Assembly (NCBI GenBank): GCA_012521935.1
Contig: JAAYLJ010000088.1
Coordinates: forward strand, 1-6,731
Length of the DNA stretch: 6,731 bases
Direction: 5' to 3'
Source of the DNA: Campylobacteraceae bacterium
Lineage (GTDB): Bacteria > Campylobacterota > Campylobacteria > Campylobacterales > Campylobacteraceae
The notes beneath the pieces were generated by a model. It saw nothing but the letters and a program-made list of their open reading frames with translations. It was not told the origin of the DNA and did not search any database. A program made the position numbers and the translations under genes. Below, piece after piece: positions 1 to 5,818 of the stretch (positions are counted from its first letter, which is position 1; each line of letters starts with the position of its first letter).

Positions 1-1
1 A

Positions 2-274
2 ACTTTAGCCACGCTAAATAATACTACTCCATCTTTTATGTTTGACACTATTGCAAAAGGATTAAATAGTGGAACTACTTCGGGTGGCGGTGGTGGATTT
101 GGAAAACTTACTTTAGAGGAGGCTAGTGTAGCTGAGGGGTTTAGCTATCAAGAAGCTATAAAATACTTAAACTCTAAAGGAGTTGTTGCAACAAAAGATA
201 GCTCATTAAAAGAGCTTGCAGAAAAGCTTGATTTAAAACCTAGAGATTTGGCAAATGAATTAAAGAGGAGGTAA
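2..274 (+). CDS. C-terminal end of an unidentified protein, possibly DUF4405-like (partial)
   Basis: The reading frame is open from the left edge to a TAA stop, giving 90 visible residues; the true start lies outside the window. The ATG at 38 is not a credible start because it has no ribosome binding site and the frame stays open upstream. The visible part has a short polar segment, a flexible linker with five consecutive glycines (visible residues 28-32), then a compact helical module (about 35-90) starting KLTLEEA and ending in a basic tail. The module has two similar helical segments, ending SLKELAEKLDLKPRDL, which look like a small helix-turn-helix or SAM-like fold. From memory, a glycine linker followed by a 'K(M/L)TL.E....G......L...G' module occurs at the C-terminus of DUF4405 membrane proteins. 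If so, the missing part should contain several membrane helices. That family call is an inference; the partial gene itself is well supported. It converges on fliY with 9 bases between the stop codons. Confidence 0.75.
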   Translation, partial: TLATLNNTTPSFMFDTIAKGLNSGTTSGGGGGFGKLTLEEASVAEGFSYQEAIKYLNSKGVVATKDSSLKELAEKLDLKPRDLANELKRR

Positions 275-281
275 CTCCTCT
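264..281. terminator. Hairpin at the convergent gene ends, possible weak terminator
   Basis: A perfect 7-bp inverted repeat (AGAGGAG / CTCCTCT) encloses a 4-base loop, GTAA on the plus strand, which fits the stable GNRA tetraloop class. Five of the seven pairs are G-C. It covers the last codons and stop of the plus-strand gene and lies just beyond the fliY stop. Read on the minus strand, the stem runs into a short T-containing stretch (TTTAATTC); on the plus strand no T-run follows. It could therefore be a weak intrinsic terminator for the flagellar operon, or a transcript-end stabilising hairpin for both genes. The position fits a terminator, but the poor T-tract keeps confidence low. Confidence 0.4.
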
Positions 282-283
282 AC

Positions 284-1120
284 TTAGCGAAGCTGTTCAA
301 GCCTCTCTCTTTTTGTACCTATTTCAGTTATTTGTACACCAAAGTTTCCATCTACTATGACAACCTCGCCCATGGCTATCACCTTATCGCCAACTAAAAT
401 TTCAAGCGGATCATTTGCAAGTTGATTAAGCTCAATAACTGAGCCAATATCCATACTAAGCACATCTTTTAAGAGCATTTTTTTAGATCCAATTCTAACT
501 CTAACAGGAAGTTGGACATCCATAATTAAAGCTATGTTTCTCATCTCTTCACTATTAAGCTCTTCACTTAAAACTTGTCTAATTCCGCCTTTTACAGGCT
601 CTTCTTCTTTATTTATCTCTTTGTTTAGATTTTCATCTATGGCAAAAATTATCTGATCTGTAATGGATGAGATAGTCATTGAATGAACAAATGCGCTCTT
701 CATATCTTTAAAATCAACACTTAAATCATCATCTAAAAACTCAATATTTGCAACTTTAAATGAGAGCTTTGGAAAATCTTTTTGTGCTCCAAGAGCAGTT
801 GAAAAAGAGCCAAATATATTTGAAATAATCTCTTTAGTAGCATCAAGATCATCTTCATCTATATCTTTTTTTACGATAGCTTCTTCCTCTCCCATCATAA
901 GTGAGCCAATTCCTGTTGCTAAAGATGGCGCAAGAGCTACCTTCATAGTGCCCTCTACATCTCCGCTAACTGCAATAGTTGCTAAAATGACTGGAAGGGC
1001 TACTGAGGTTTTTTTACTAGGTATTGCCATATCCACTATCTCTAAAGATGGGCTCACCCCAGTTAAACCCTCTACAGTTGTTATTAATTCTTGCCCTAAA
1101 AGTTTAATAAAATCACTCAT
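284..1120 (-). CDS. fliY: Flagellar motor switch protein FliY (CheC-like plus FliN/SpoA domain)
   Basis: A C-ring component of the cytoplasmic flagellar switch, acting with FliM, FliG and usually a separate FliN. The 278 residues split into a CheC-like N-terminal part (about 1-165), an acidic/lysine-rich linker (about 162-190) and a C-terminal SpoA/FliN domain (about 195-270) with the typical LIMDVQLPVRVRIG, DIGSVIELNQLA and GEVVIVDGNFGVQI segments. Length is close to H. pylori FliY (about 287). It lacks the N-terminal EIDALL CheY-P docking peptide that FliM has. The CheC phosphatase signature (E-x-x-N) looks broken: the first site reads E17-G-L-T20, and the second reads I98-I-S-N101 with the nearest Glu one residue off, so a structural rather than a CheY-P phosphatase role is likely. 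The ATG overlaps the fliM stop in ATGAGTGA (8 bases), with AGAGGA 8 bases upstream at 1129-1134, so translational coupling to fliM is expected. It is the last gene of the operon. Confidence 0.94.
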   Translation of the reverse strand: MSDFIKLLGQELITTVEGLTGVSPSLEIVDMAIPSKKTSVALPVILATIAVSGDVEGTMKVALAPSLATGIGSLMMGEEEAIVKKDIDEDDLDATKEIISNIFGSFSTALGAQKDFPKLSFKVANIEFLDDDLSVDFKDMKSAFVHSMTISSITDQIIFAIDENLNKEINKEEEPVKGGIRQVLSEELNSEEMRNIALIMDVQLPVRVRIGSKKMLLKDVLSMDIGSVIELNQLANDPLEILVGDKVIAMGEVVIVDGNFGVQITEIGTKRERLEQLR

Positions 1121-2195
1121 TTACCACTTCCTCTTTAACATCGTATGAGGAGACTTTTGCACGCCTACTCTCTTCGTACTCTTCAAGTAGCGCTTTTATC
1201 TCATCTTTATCAGTTCTTATTAACTCTTTTATTTTTATGGATTTTCTAAATCTATATAACCCTATTTCAGATAAAAATATATCTTTTTTATCTATTGTCA
1301 CAATGGAGTTATCATCTGCTGGCCTATCTAATCTTAAAATATCACCCTCTTGCAAATCTAAAAGTTCGCCAACCTTCATTACAGTACGCCCTAAAAGAGC
1401 CTCTACGAAAACCTCTGCTCTTCCAACTAAAGTTTTTAACTCTTTATTTCTACTTTTTTTAGCTGATGTTTCACCTAGCATAATGTCTCTATTTGCAAGT
1501 CTAGAGAGTATTGGCTCAAGGTATATAACTGGGTAACAAAGATTTATCATGCCGCTTGAATTGCCAATTATTATCTCCATTACAACCATTATGACTATCT
1601 CATTTTGTGAAACAATTTGCACAACATTTGGACTTGATTCTTTTGATTCAATGTTTGGATAAAGATCTGTAATTGGTGCCCAACCCTCTCTTAATCTTTG
1701 CATCACGATTCTTAAGATGGCATCTAGTAAATTTAATTCAATATCAGTTAATTCTCTAGTTGATTCATAAGATTCGCCAGTTCCACCAAGAAGTCTATCT
1801 ATCATTGGAAAGGCAATTGAGGGATTTATTTCGATAACACAACTTCCATCAAGTGGTTTAAATGAGAAGACGTTAAAACTTGTCGGGCTTGGTAAACTCA
1901 TTAAAAACTCACCGTAAGTCATTTGATCTACTGAGTGAAGTTGTATCTCAACAATGGATCTCATTATAGAAGAGATTTGAGAAGCAAGATTTCTTGCCAT
2001 CTTATCATGGATCCCTTTTATGGCACGAAGTTGTTCTTTTGAGACTCTATTTGGGCGCTTAAAATCATATAAGACAACTTGCCTAGAATCTTCTACATCT
2101 CCACCACCAATGGAGGAGACTAAATCAGCATCGCCCTCTTCATCTACAACTTCTAAAAGGGCATCGATCTCTTCTTGACTTAAAATGTCAGCCAT
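1113..2195 (-). CDS. fliM: Flagellar motor switch protein FliM
   Basis: The central C-ring protein that receives the chemotaxis signal (CheY-P) and passes it to FliG to change the direction of rotation. At 360 residues it has the full family architecture. The N-terminal docking peptide LSQEEIDALL (5-14) binds CheY-P and is followed by an acidic, glycine-containing linker (15-38). The CheC-like middle domain (about 45-235) includes the RLLGGTG segment (134-140), whose GGxG turn contacts FliG, and GMINLCYPVIYLEPIL. The C-terminal SpoA domain (about 257-325) pairs with FliN/FliY. An acidic, probably helical tail (326-360) follows. The ATG overlaps the fliA stop in ATGGCTGA (8 bases), with AGAGG at 2205-2209, 9 bases upstream. 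The same overlap length recurs at the fliM-fliY junction, consistent with coupled synthesis of the two switch proteins. No key element is missing. Confidence 0.97.
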   Translation of the reverse strand: MADILSQEEIDALLEVVDEEGDADLVSSIGGGDVEDSRQVVLYDFKRPNRVSKEQLRAIKGIHDKMARNLASQISSIMRSIVEIQLHSVDQMTYGEFLMSLPSPTSFNVFSFKPLDGSCVIEINPSIAFPMIDRLLGGTGESYESTRELTDIELNLLDAILRIVMQRLREGWAPITDLYPNIESKESSPNVVQIVSQNEIVIMVVMEIIIGNSSGMINLCYPVIYLEPILSRLANRDIMLGETSAKKSRNKELKTLVGRAEVFVEALLGRTVMKVGELLDLQEGDILRLDRPADDNSIVTIDKKDIFLSEIGLYRFRKSIKIKELIRTDKDEIKALLEEYEESRRAKVSSYDVKEEVVNE

Positions 2196-2895
2196 CGTTT
2201 AGTGCCTCTCTTATTTTAGTTAAAAGTTTTTTATGAATTTGTGAAATTCTTGATTCACTAATATCCAAAATCTCACTTATCTCTTTTAAGTTTAACTCTT
2301 CAAAATAGTATAGCTGAATTATTAGCTGCTCTCGCTCTTTAAAGGTAGAGATTATCTTACTTATCACCTCTAAAAGCTGATCTTGCTCTACTATTGCCTC
2401 GGTACTACTTTCTTCAAAAAGTGAAATTTGCTCATCTATTGGTAAAGTTATGGCTATCATAGAGGCATTTCTAGCATCTCTTATCTTTTCGATATCTTCA
2501 TTTAATATCTTAGCTAATTCCTCTTCATTTGGCTCTATTCCATTAGCATTGTAGTAAATCTCAATCTCTTTTTCTATGGTTTTAAAAAGCCTTCTGTTTG
2601 CTCTACTCATTACATCTAAAGATCTTAAATAATCAAGCATAGAGCCATAAACTCTTTTTTTACCAAATCCCCAAAAGGAGTCATTTTGCTCTTTATCATA
2701 TCTTCTTGAGAGCTTTATCATCTCTTCAAGCCCAATGGAGATTAAATCATTCACATCTACTGAGGGTGGGAGCCTCTCTTTTAGCCTAAAAGCCATCGCT
2801 CTAACTGCTGGCATATATTGTAAAACTAAATCATCTTGAAGACTTTTCTCATTTTGATTATATGCGTTAAGCTGCTTTTTTGCGTAAGGGTTCAT
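2188..2895 (-). CDS. fliA: RNA polymerase sigma factor FliA (sigma-28)
   Basis: The flagellar sigma factor that directs RNA polymerase to late flagellar genes (flagellin and others) and is normally held inactive by the anti-sigma factor FlgM, which is not in this window. The 235 residues show region 2 (about 22-95), with LPPSVDVNDLISIGLEEMIKL and the promoter-opening/-10 recognition segment RVYGSMLDYLRSLD (81-94), region 3 (about 100-165) with the conserved PIDEQ (152-156), and region 4 (about 170-232) with EREQLIIQLYYFEELNLKEI and the DISESRISQIHKKL recognition helix of the -35 helix-turn-helix. Region 1.1 is absent, as expected for sigma-28. The start MNPYAKK lies inside the end of the upstream membrane-protein gene (29-base overlap) and has only a purine-rich AGAAGAG immediately before it, too close for a good ribosome site, so coupling to upstream translation is likely. 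No better in-frame start exists before residue 28. fliM follows with an 8-base overlap. Confidence 0.96.
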   Translation of the reverse strand: MNPYAKKQLNAYNQNEKSLQDDLVLQYMPAVRAMAFRLKERLPPSVDVNDLISIGLEEMIKLSRRYDKEQNDSFWGFGKKRVYGSMLDYLRSLDVMSRANRRLFKTIEKEIEIYYNANGIEPNEEELAKILNEDIEKIRDARNASMIAITLPIDEQISLFEESSTEAIVEQDQLLEVISKIISTFKEREQLIIQLYYFEELNLKEISEILDISESRISQIHKKLLTKIREALNDG

Positions 2896-3217
2896 CTCTT
2901 CTCATTTTTTTAAGCTCTTTTGGCTCTACATCATCATTTCTTAAAAGTGCATCCATTCTTTTTTCTCTTTCTTGTAGTTCAAAAATAAAATATGAACTTA
3001 TCTCTTCATACTGCTTATGATCAAATAGTTTTTTTCCAACCTGCCTTATATCTACAAAATTCATAATAGCAACATGGGCAAAAAGGTAGAAAAAAAGCGT
3101 AATTTCCAATGTATAAAGCAGTATTTCAAATGCTTCATAACCACTTGCTACTGAAAACATAATACCAATAAAAAAACCACATACCGTTAAAAAGTAGATA
3201 AAATTTTCAGGTTGCAT
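2867..3217 (-). CDS. Small two-helix membrane protein of the flagellar cluster, unknown function
   Basis: I recognise the position but not a function. From the ATG at 3217 the product has 116 residues: a short N-terminus, two hydrophobic segments likely to be membrane helices (about 6-26, FIYFLTVCGFFIGIMFSVAS, and about 30-52, ending in FYLFAHVAIM), then a highly charged, probably helical or coiled-coil C-terminal half (about 60-116) ending in a lysine/arginine-rich tail. By the positive-inside rule both ends are probably cytoplasmic. A gene for a small membrane protein sits at this place between ylxH and fliA in H. pylori (HP1033) and C. jejuni (Cj0062c), as I recall those maps. An in-frame TTG at 3238 would add 7 residues, but the ATG has AGGAG 9 bases upstream and is preferred. 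It begins 24 bases after flhG and its 3' end overlaps fliA by 29 bases. It could be a membrane anchor or assembly factor for FlhF/FlhG or the motor, but that is inferred from context only. Confidence 0.85.
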   Translation of the reverse strand: MQPENFIYFLTVCGFFIGIMFSVASGYEAFEILLYTLEITLFFYLFAHVAIMNFVDIRQVGKKLFDHKQYEEISSYFIFELQEREKRMDALLRNDDVEPKELKKMRRDEPLRKKAA

Positions 3218-3226
3218 ATAGAATAA

Positions 3227-3231
3227 CTCCT
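3227..3231 (-). promoter_or_regulatory. Ribosome binding site of the two-helix membrane protein gene
   Basis: AGGAG on the minus strand, 9 bases before the ATG at 3217. It lies in the only real intergenic gap of the operon (24 bases) and favours this ATG over the in-frame TTG at 3238, which lies upstream of the site. Confidence 0.7.
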
Positions 3232-3241
3232 GGCTCAAAGC

Positions 3242-4114
3242 TTAAAACTGATCCATTAAGCGCTTGAAAAAATTGCCAAAACTTCGGCTTGAATTATCAT
3301 CAAGCACTTTTCGTTCCAAGCGATATACAAGATTGTTTACAATCTTTTTCATATCAGATGAAGCTAAAGAGTTTGGTGCATCATTTGTAAAAAGCGTGCG
3401 CTGTTTCACGCTTCTTGCAACACCTTTATCTTCTGATAGTTTACCTAAAAGTTCTAAGTTTAAGTGTGTTCCTATGTTTTGATGGGCTACTTTTTTTATC
3501 TTATCAAAAATCATAATGGCCTCTTTTTCATTGCGAGCCATATTTAAAACCATTAAAAGAGAATCTTTAACCTTGCTTGTAACTTTTATAGTTGCATACG
3601 CATCAGTTATTGCTGCAGGATCTGGCACTGTTACTATGATGACCTCATCGGCTGCTTCTAGGAAAATTTGGGTATTTTCCCCAATCCCAGCCCCTGTATC
3701 GATGATTAGAAAATCTAATCCATCTAGCGCCTTAGCTTCTTGAAAAAACCTCTCAAAAATAAATTGATCATTATATTTTAAAATCTCATCCCCGCTCTCA
3801 CCTGGAATAAGAAGCAAATTTGGCTTAACTTCAACTACAATATCCTCTAAAGTACTCTCACCTTTTAAGACATGTAAAAGAGTTTTTTGTATGCGAACAT
3901 TTAAAATAACATCTAAATTTGCAAGCCCAATATCAGCATCAAAAAGTGCAACTTTGTAGCCATTTTTTGATAATATATTTGCCATATTTGTACTAATGGT
4001 ACTTTTTCCAACCCCGCCTTTTCCGCTAGTAATAGCTACAAAATGAGTAACATGTGAGCCATCAGTTGGCTTTTGCCCCACAAGTGTTTTTAGCTTATTG
4101 GCTTGATTTTTCAT
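3242..4114 (-). CDS. flhG: FlhG (YlxH, MinD-like) flagellar number regulator ATPase
   Basis: A ParA/MinD-family ATPase that limits flagellar number and controls FlhF; in Campylobacterota it is also called YlxH. The 290 residues contain the deviant Walker A motif GKGGVGKST (31-39) with the signature lysine K32, the switch I region DADIGLANLD (59-68), the switch II/Walker B segment FLIIDTGAG (135-143) and the late loop DPAAITDAYA (165-174). The end, FGNFFKRLMDQF (279-290), is an amphipathic helix of the kind MinD proteins use to bind the membrane. The N-terminus NQANKLK (3-9) is close to the DQAxxLR motif by which FlhG activates the FlhF GTPase. The frame is open to a TTG at 4150, but the ATG at 4114 has AAAGGA 5 bases upstream, puts the motif right at the N-terminus and gives the usual length. 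It overlaps the end of flhF by 20 bases. Confidence 0.95.
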   Translation of the reverse strand: MKNQANKLKTLVGQKPTDGSHVTHFVAITSGKGGVGKSTISTNMANILSKNGYKVALFDADIGLANLDVILNVRIQKTLLHVLKGESTLEDIVVEVKPNLLLIPGESGDEILKYNDQFIFERFFQEAKALDGLDFLIIDTGAGIGENTQIFLEAADEVIIVTVPDPAAITDAYATIKVTSKVKDSLLMVLNMARNEKEAIMIFDKIKKVAHQNIGTHLNLELLGKLSEDKGVARSVKQRTLFTNDAPNSLASSDMKKIVNNLVYRLERKVLDDNSSRSFGNFFKRLMDQF

Positions 4115-5348
4115 AAGAATCCTTTTTGAAACCATCCAAAATACACTCAACTAAAAATTCACTACTAGAAATTCTTAAATCATCTGGAACTTCTTGCCCC
4201 GTAGAGAAATAACTTATCGGTTTTTTTGTCTCATAAATGAGAGAGAAAATATTTCCAAACACCTTTGTTTCATCTAGTTTTGTAAAAATTAAAGTGTCTA
4301 TATTTAAAAAGGAGTAATTACTGTAAATCTCTTTTAAATCTTCAAGTTTTGTGCCAGCTGAGAGAACTAAATTTACATCAATTTGTGCACTACTATCTTT
4401 TAAAAAGGTGTCTAGTTTTAAAAGTTTCTCTTTATCATACTGCGAGCTACCAACTGTATCAACTAATATGATGTCGCAATACGCCAAAGATTTTATGGCA
4501 TTTTCAAAATCATTTATATCAACCACATCTTCAACTGGCAATCTCATCATTTTGGCATATTGAAAAAGTTGCTCAACTGCTCCAATACGGTAAGTATCTA
4601 AGGTTATGATTCCAACTTTATATCTTTGCTGAGCAAGATAAGAGTATCTTGCAGCTAATTTTGCTAAAGTGGTTGTTTTGCCAACTCCTGTTGGCCCAAC
4701 AAACATCATTACTTTTTGTTGCCCTTTATTGAGGGTTGACTCATGCCTAACTGGTATCATTTTACGAAGCAGAACTTGAAAATATCGCTTAACTGTTTCA
4801 CTACTACTTTTCATCCTTGTTGGCATATGCTCCAAAGTTAGTCTCATTATGGTGTTTAAGTGCTCTTTGCTCATGCCACTTTGCATTGCTAATTTATATA
4901 TTTGTGCAAACTCTGAGGGTATGGCTAAATTATCTCTTTGCGGAGCCTTTTCATCCCAAAACATTTCTTGAATTAGTTTAATTTTATCTGCAAGTTTATT
5001 TATCTCTTGCTTTATTGTTCCAAGTTCTTTAGTTGAAAAACTCTCCGTTAAAGGCAGTTCTTTGCTCTCTTTTACTTTTTTATCAGTAGAAACATTTGCG
5101 ATTTTTGAAATCTGTTTTGCTGCCTCAGAGATATTTAATAGCACATCTTCACTATCTTCCCTTTTAATCTCTTTTGGCTTTGGCATACTCTCTTCAAGAG
5201 CTACAATTACCTCATAAAGCCCTGGGGAGTTTAAACTCTTTTTTTTCACCTGCTTTGTGCTTATTACATATGCATCCTCTCCGCACTCATTTTGAGCTTT
5301 TTTAAGTGCTTGCGCTGGAGTTTCACCCGTAAAAGTTAAAAAATTCAC
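4095..5348 (-). CDS. flhF: FlhF, SRP-type GTPase for flagellar placement
   Basis: A signal-recognition-particle family GTPase that marks the pole for flagellar assembly. In Campylobacter and Helicobacter it is also linked to sigma-54-dependent flagellar gene expression. The 417 residues have the FlhF-type N-terminal B domain (about 1-130: FTGETPAQALKKAQNECGEDAYVIS, then a lysine-rich low-complexity stretch), a helical N domain (about 140-208) and the G domain (about 211-410). Visible GTPase motifs are the P-loop GPTGVGKTT (218-226), DTYRIGAVEQL (251-261), G3 DTVGSSQ (297-303, where SRP GTPases usually have DTAGR), TKLDE (356-360) and GQEVPDDL (384-391). It is shorter than my recollection of H. 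pylori (about 459) and C. jejuni (about 484) FlhF, mainly in the variable B domain. The start is GTG with AAAGGA 7 bases upstream, its G shared with the folK stop in TAGTG. flhG follows with a 20-base overlap. Confidence 0.96.
   Translation of the reverse strand: MNFLTFTGETPAQALKKAQNECGEDAYVISTKQVKKKSLNSPGLYEVIVALEESMPKPKEIKREDSEDVLLNISEAAKQISKIANVSTDKKVKESKELPLTESFSTKELGTIKQEINKLADKIKLIQEMFWDEKAPQRDNLAIPSEFAQIYKLAMQSGMSKEHLNTIMRLTLEHMPTRMKSSSETVKRYFQVLLRKMIPVRHESTLNKGQQKVMMFVGPTGVGKTTTLAKLAARYSYLAQQRYKVGIITLDTYRIGAVEQLFQYAKMMRLPVEDVVDINDFENAIKSLAYCDIILVDTVGSSQYDKEKLLKLDTFLKDSSAQIDVNLVLSAGTKLEDLKEIYSNYSFLNIDTLIFTKLDETKVFGNIFSLIYETKKPISYFSTGQEVPDDLRISSSEFLVECILDGFKKDSYEKSSQ
4120..4125 (-). promoter_or_regulatory. 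Ribosome binding site that fixes the flhG start
   Basis: AAAGGA on the minus strand, 5 bases before the ATG at 4114 and inside the 3' end of flhF. The other in-frame candidates, TTG at 4150 and ATG at 4135, would add 12 or 7 residues and lie upstream of this site. Confidence 0.75.
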
Positions 5349-5818
5349 TATTTAATCCTTTGTTGCATTAAAGCTAGTGGAACTAATACTGAAGTCCTAT
5401 ATTTCCATCCTGGATGGGGCAATGTTAAGTGCTTAGAAGATAAGTTTTTATCTTCATAAAATATCATATCCAAATCTAATGTTCTTGGTCCTTTTGGGAT
5501 AGTTCTAACCCTACCAAATCTACCCTCAGTATGTAAAAGATGCTTAAGTAGGTGCTGGGCTGAAAGACTTGTTTGGATTAGGGCAACTGCATTTAAAAAA
5601 TCATCCTGCTTAACTTCCCCAAATGCTGGGTTTTTTAGCAAAGGTGAGGTTTGTAAGATTTTTAACTGGGGATGTTTTTGCCAATAATAAAACAGTTTTT
5701 TAAATCTTTTTAAAACATCTCCAATATTTCCTCCAATGCCTATTAAAGCCTCATACTTATAAGAGTTGTCTCTTTTTTGTTTGATTGGAAATTCTTTAGT
5801 AGTTAAAACCTCTATCAC
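5348..5818 (-). CDS. folK: HPPK, 6-hydroxymethyl-7,8-dihydropterin pyrophosphokinase (FolK)
   Basis: A cytoplasmic folate-synthesis enzyme that transfers pyrophosphate from ATP to 6-hydroxymethyl-7,8-dihydropterin, making the substrate for dihydropteroate synthase. The 156 residues contain GIGGNIGD (27-34), TSPLLKNPAFG and QDDFLNAV (71-78), and the catalytic segment GRFGRVRTIPKGPRTLDLD (99-117), whose D115 and D117 match the two magnesium-binding aspartates of E. coli FolK (D95, D97), then LPHP (133-136). About 23 residues precede the first strand (YEALIGIGG) that are absent from E. coli FolK. The loop before GPR is one residue shorter than in E. coli and has Lys where E. coli has the active-site Trp (W89). 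The start is GTG, with AAGGG 7 bases upstream, and it overlaps the pepQ stop by one base (TAGTG), like the folK-flhF junction. It is a housekeeping gene embedded in the flagellar operon. Confidence 0.94.
   Translation of the reverse strand: MIEVLTTKEFPIKQKRDNSYKYEALIGIGGNIGDVLKRFKKLFYYWQKHPQLKILQTSPLLKNPAFGEVKQDDFLNAVALIQTSLSAQHLLKHLLHTEGRFGRVRTIPKGPRTLDLDMIFYEDKNLSSKHLTLPHPGWKYRTSVLVPLALMQQRIK
5356..5361 (-). promoter_or_regulatory. Ribosome binding site supporting the GTG start of flhF
   Basis: AAAGGA on the minus strand, 7 bases before the GTG at 5348. The protein then starts MNFLTFTGETP, which matches the conserved FlhF N-terminus, so the GTG start is well supported. Confidence 0.7.

Noticed and set aside
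266..272. A perfect plus-strand Shine-Dalgarno-like AGGAGGT.
   Set aside because: It lies in the last codons and stop of the plus-strand gene, no plus-strand start codon with a credible coding frame follows, and it is better explained as half of the hairpin at 264-281.
38..274. A complete 78-residue small protein starting at the ATG at 38.
   Set aside because: The frame is open through to the left edge and there is no ribosome binding site before the ATG, so this is the tail of a longer gene.
948..1536. Plus-strand open frames at 948-1148 and 1237-1536.
   Set aside because: They are antisense to fliY and fliM, show no recognisable motifs, and read as shadows of the conserved minus-strand genes.
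4115..4150. An N-terminally extended FlhG starting at TTG 4150 or ATG 4135.
   Set aside because: Neither is as well placed as the ATG at 4114, which has AAAGGA 5 bases upstream, starts right before the conserved NQANKLK motif and gives normal family length.
4342..4356. Minus-strand TGGCAC-N5-TTGA, resembling a sigma-54 promoter (TGGCAC-N5-TTGC), inside flhF in the direction of flhG and fliA.
   Set aside because: The important C of the -12 GC is replaced by A, and the bases encode the AGTKLED segment of the FlhF G domain, so the match is probably a coding coincidence. Start-site mapping could reopen it.
3264..4563. Plus-strand open frames at 3264-3482, 3516-3743 and 4351-4563.
   Set aside because: They are antisense to conserved catalytic segments of flhG and flhF, with serine-rich composition typical of reverse reading of these genes.
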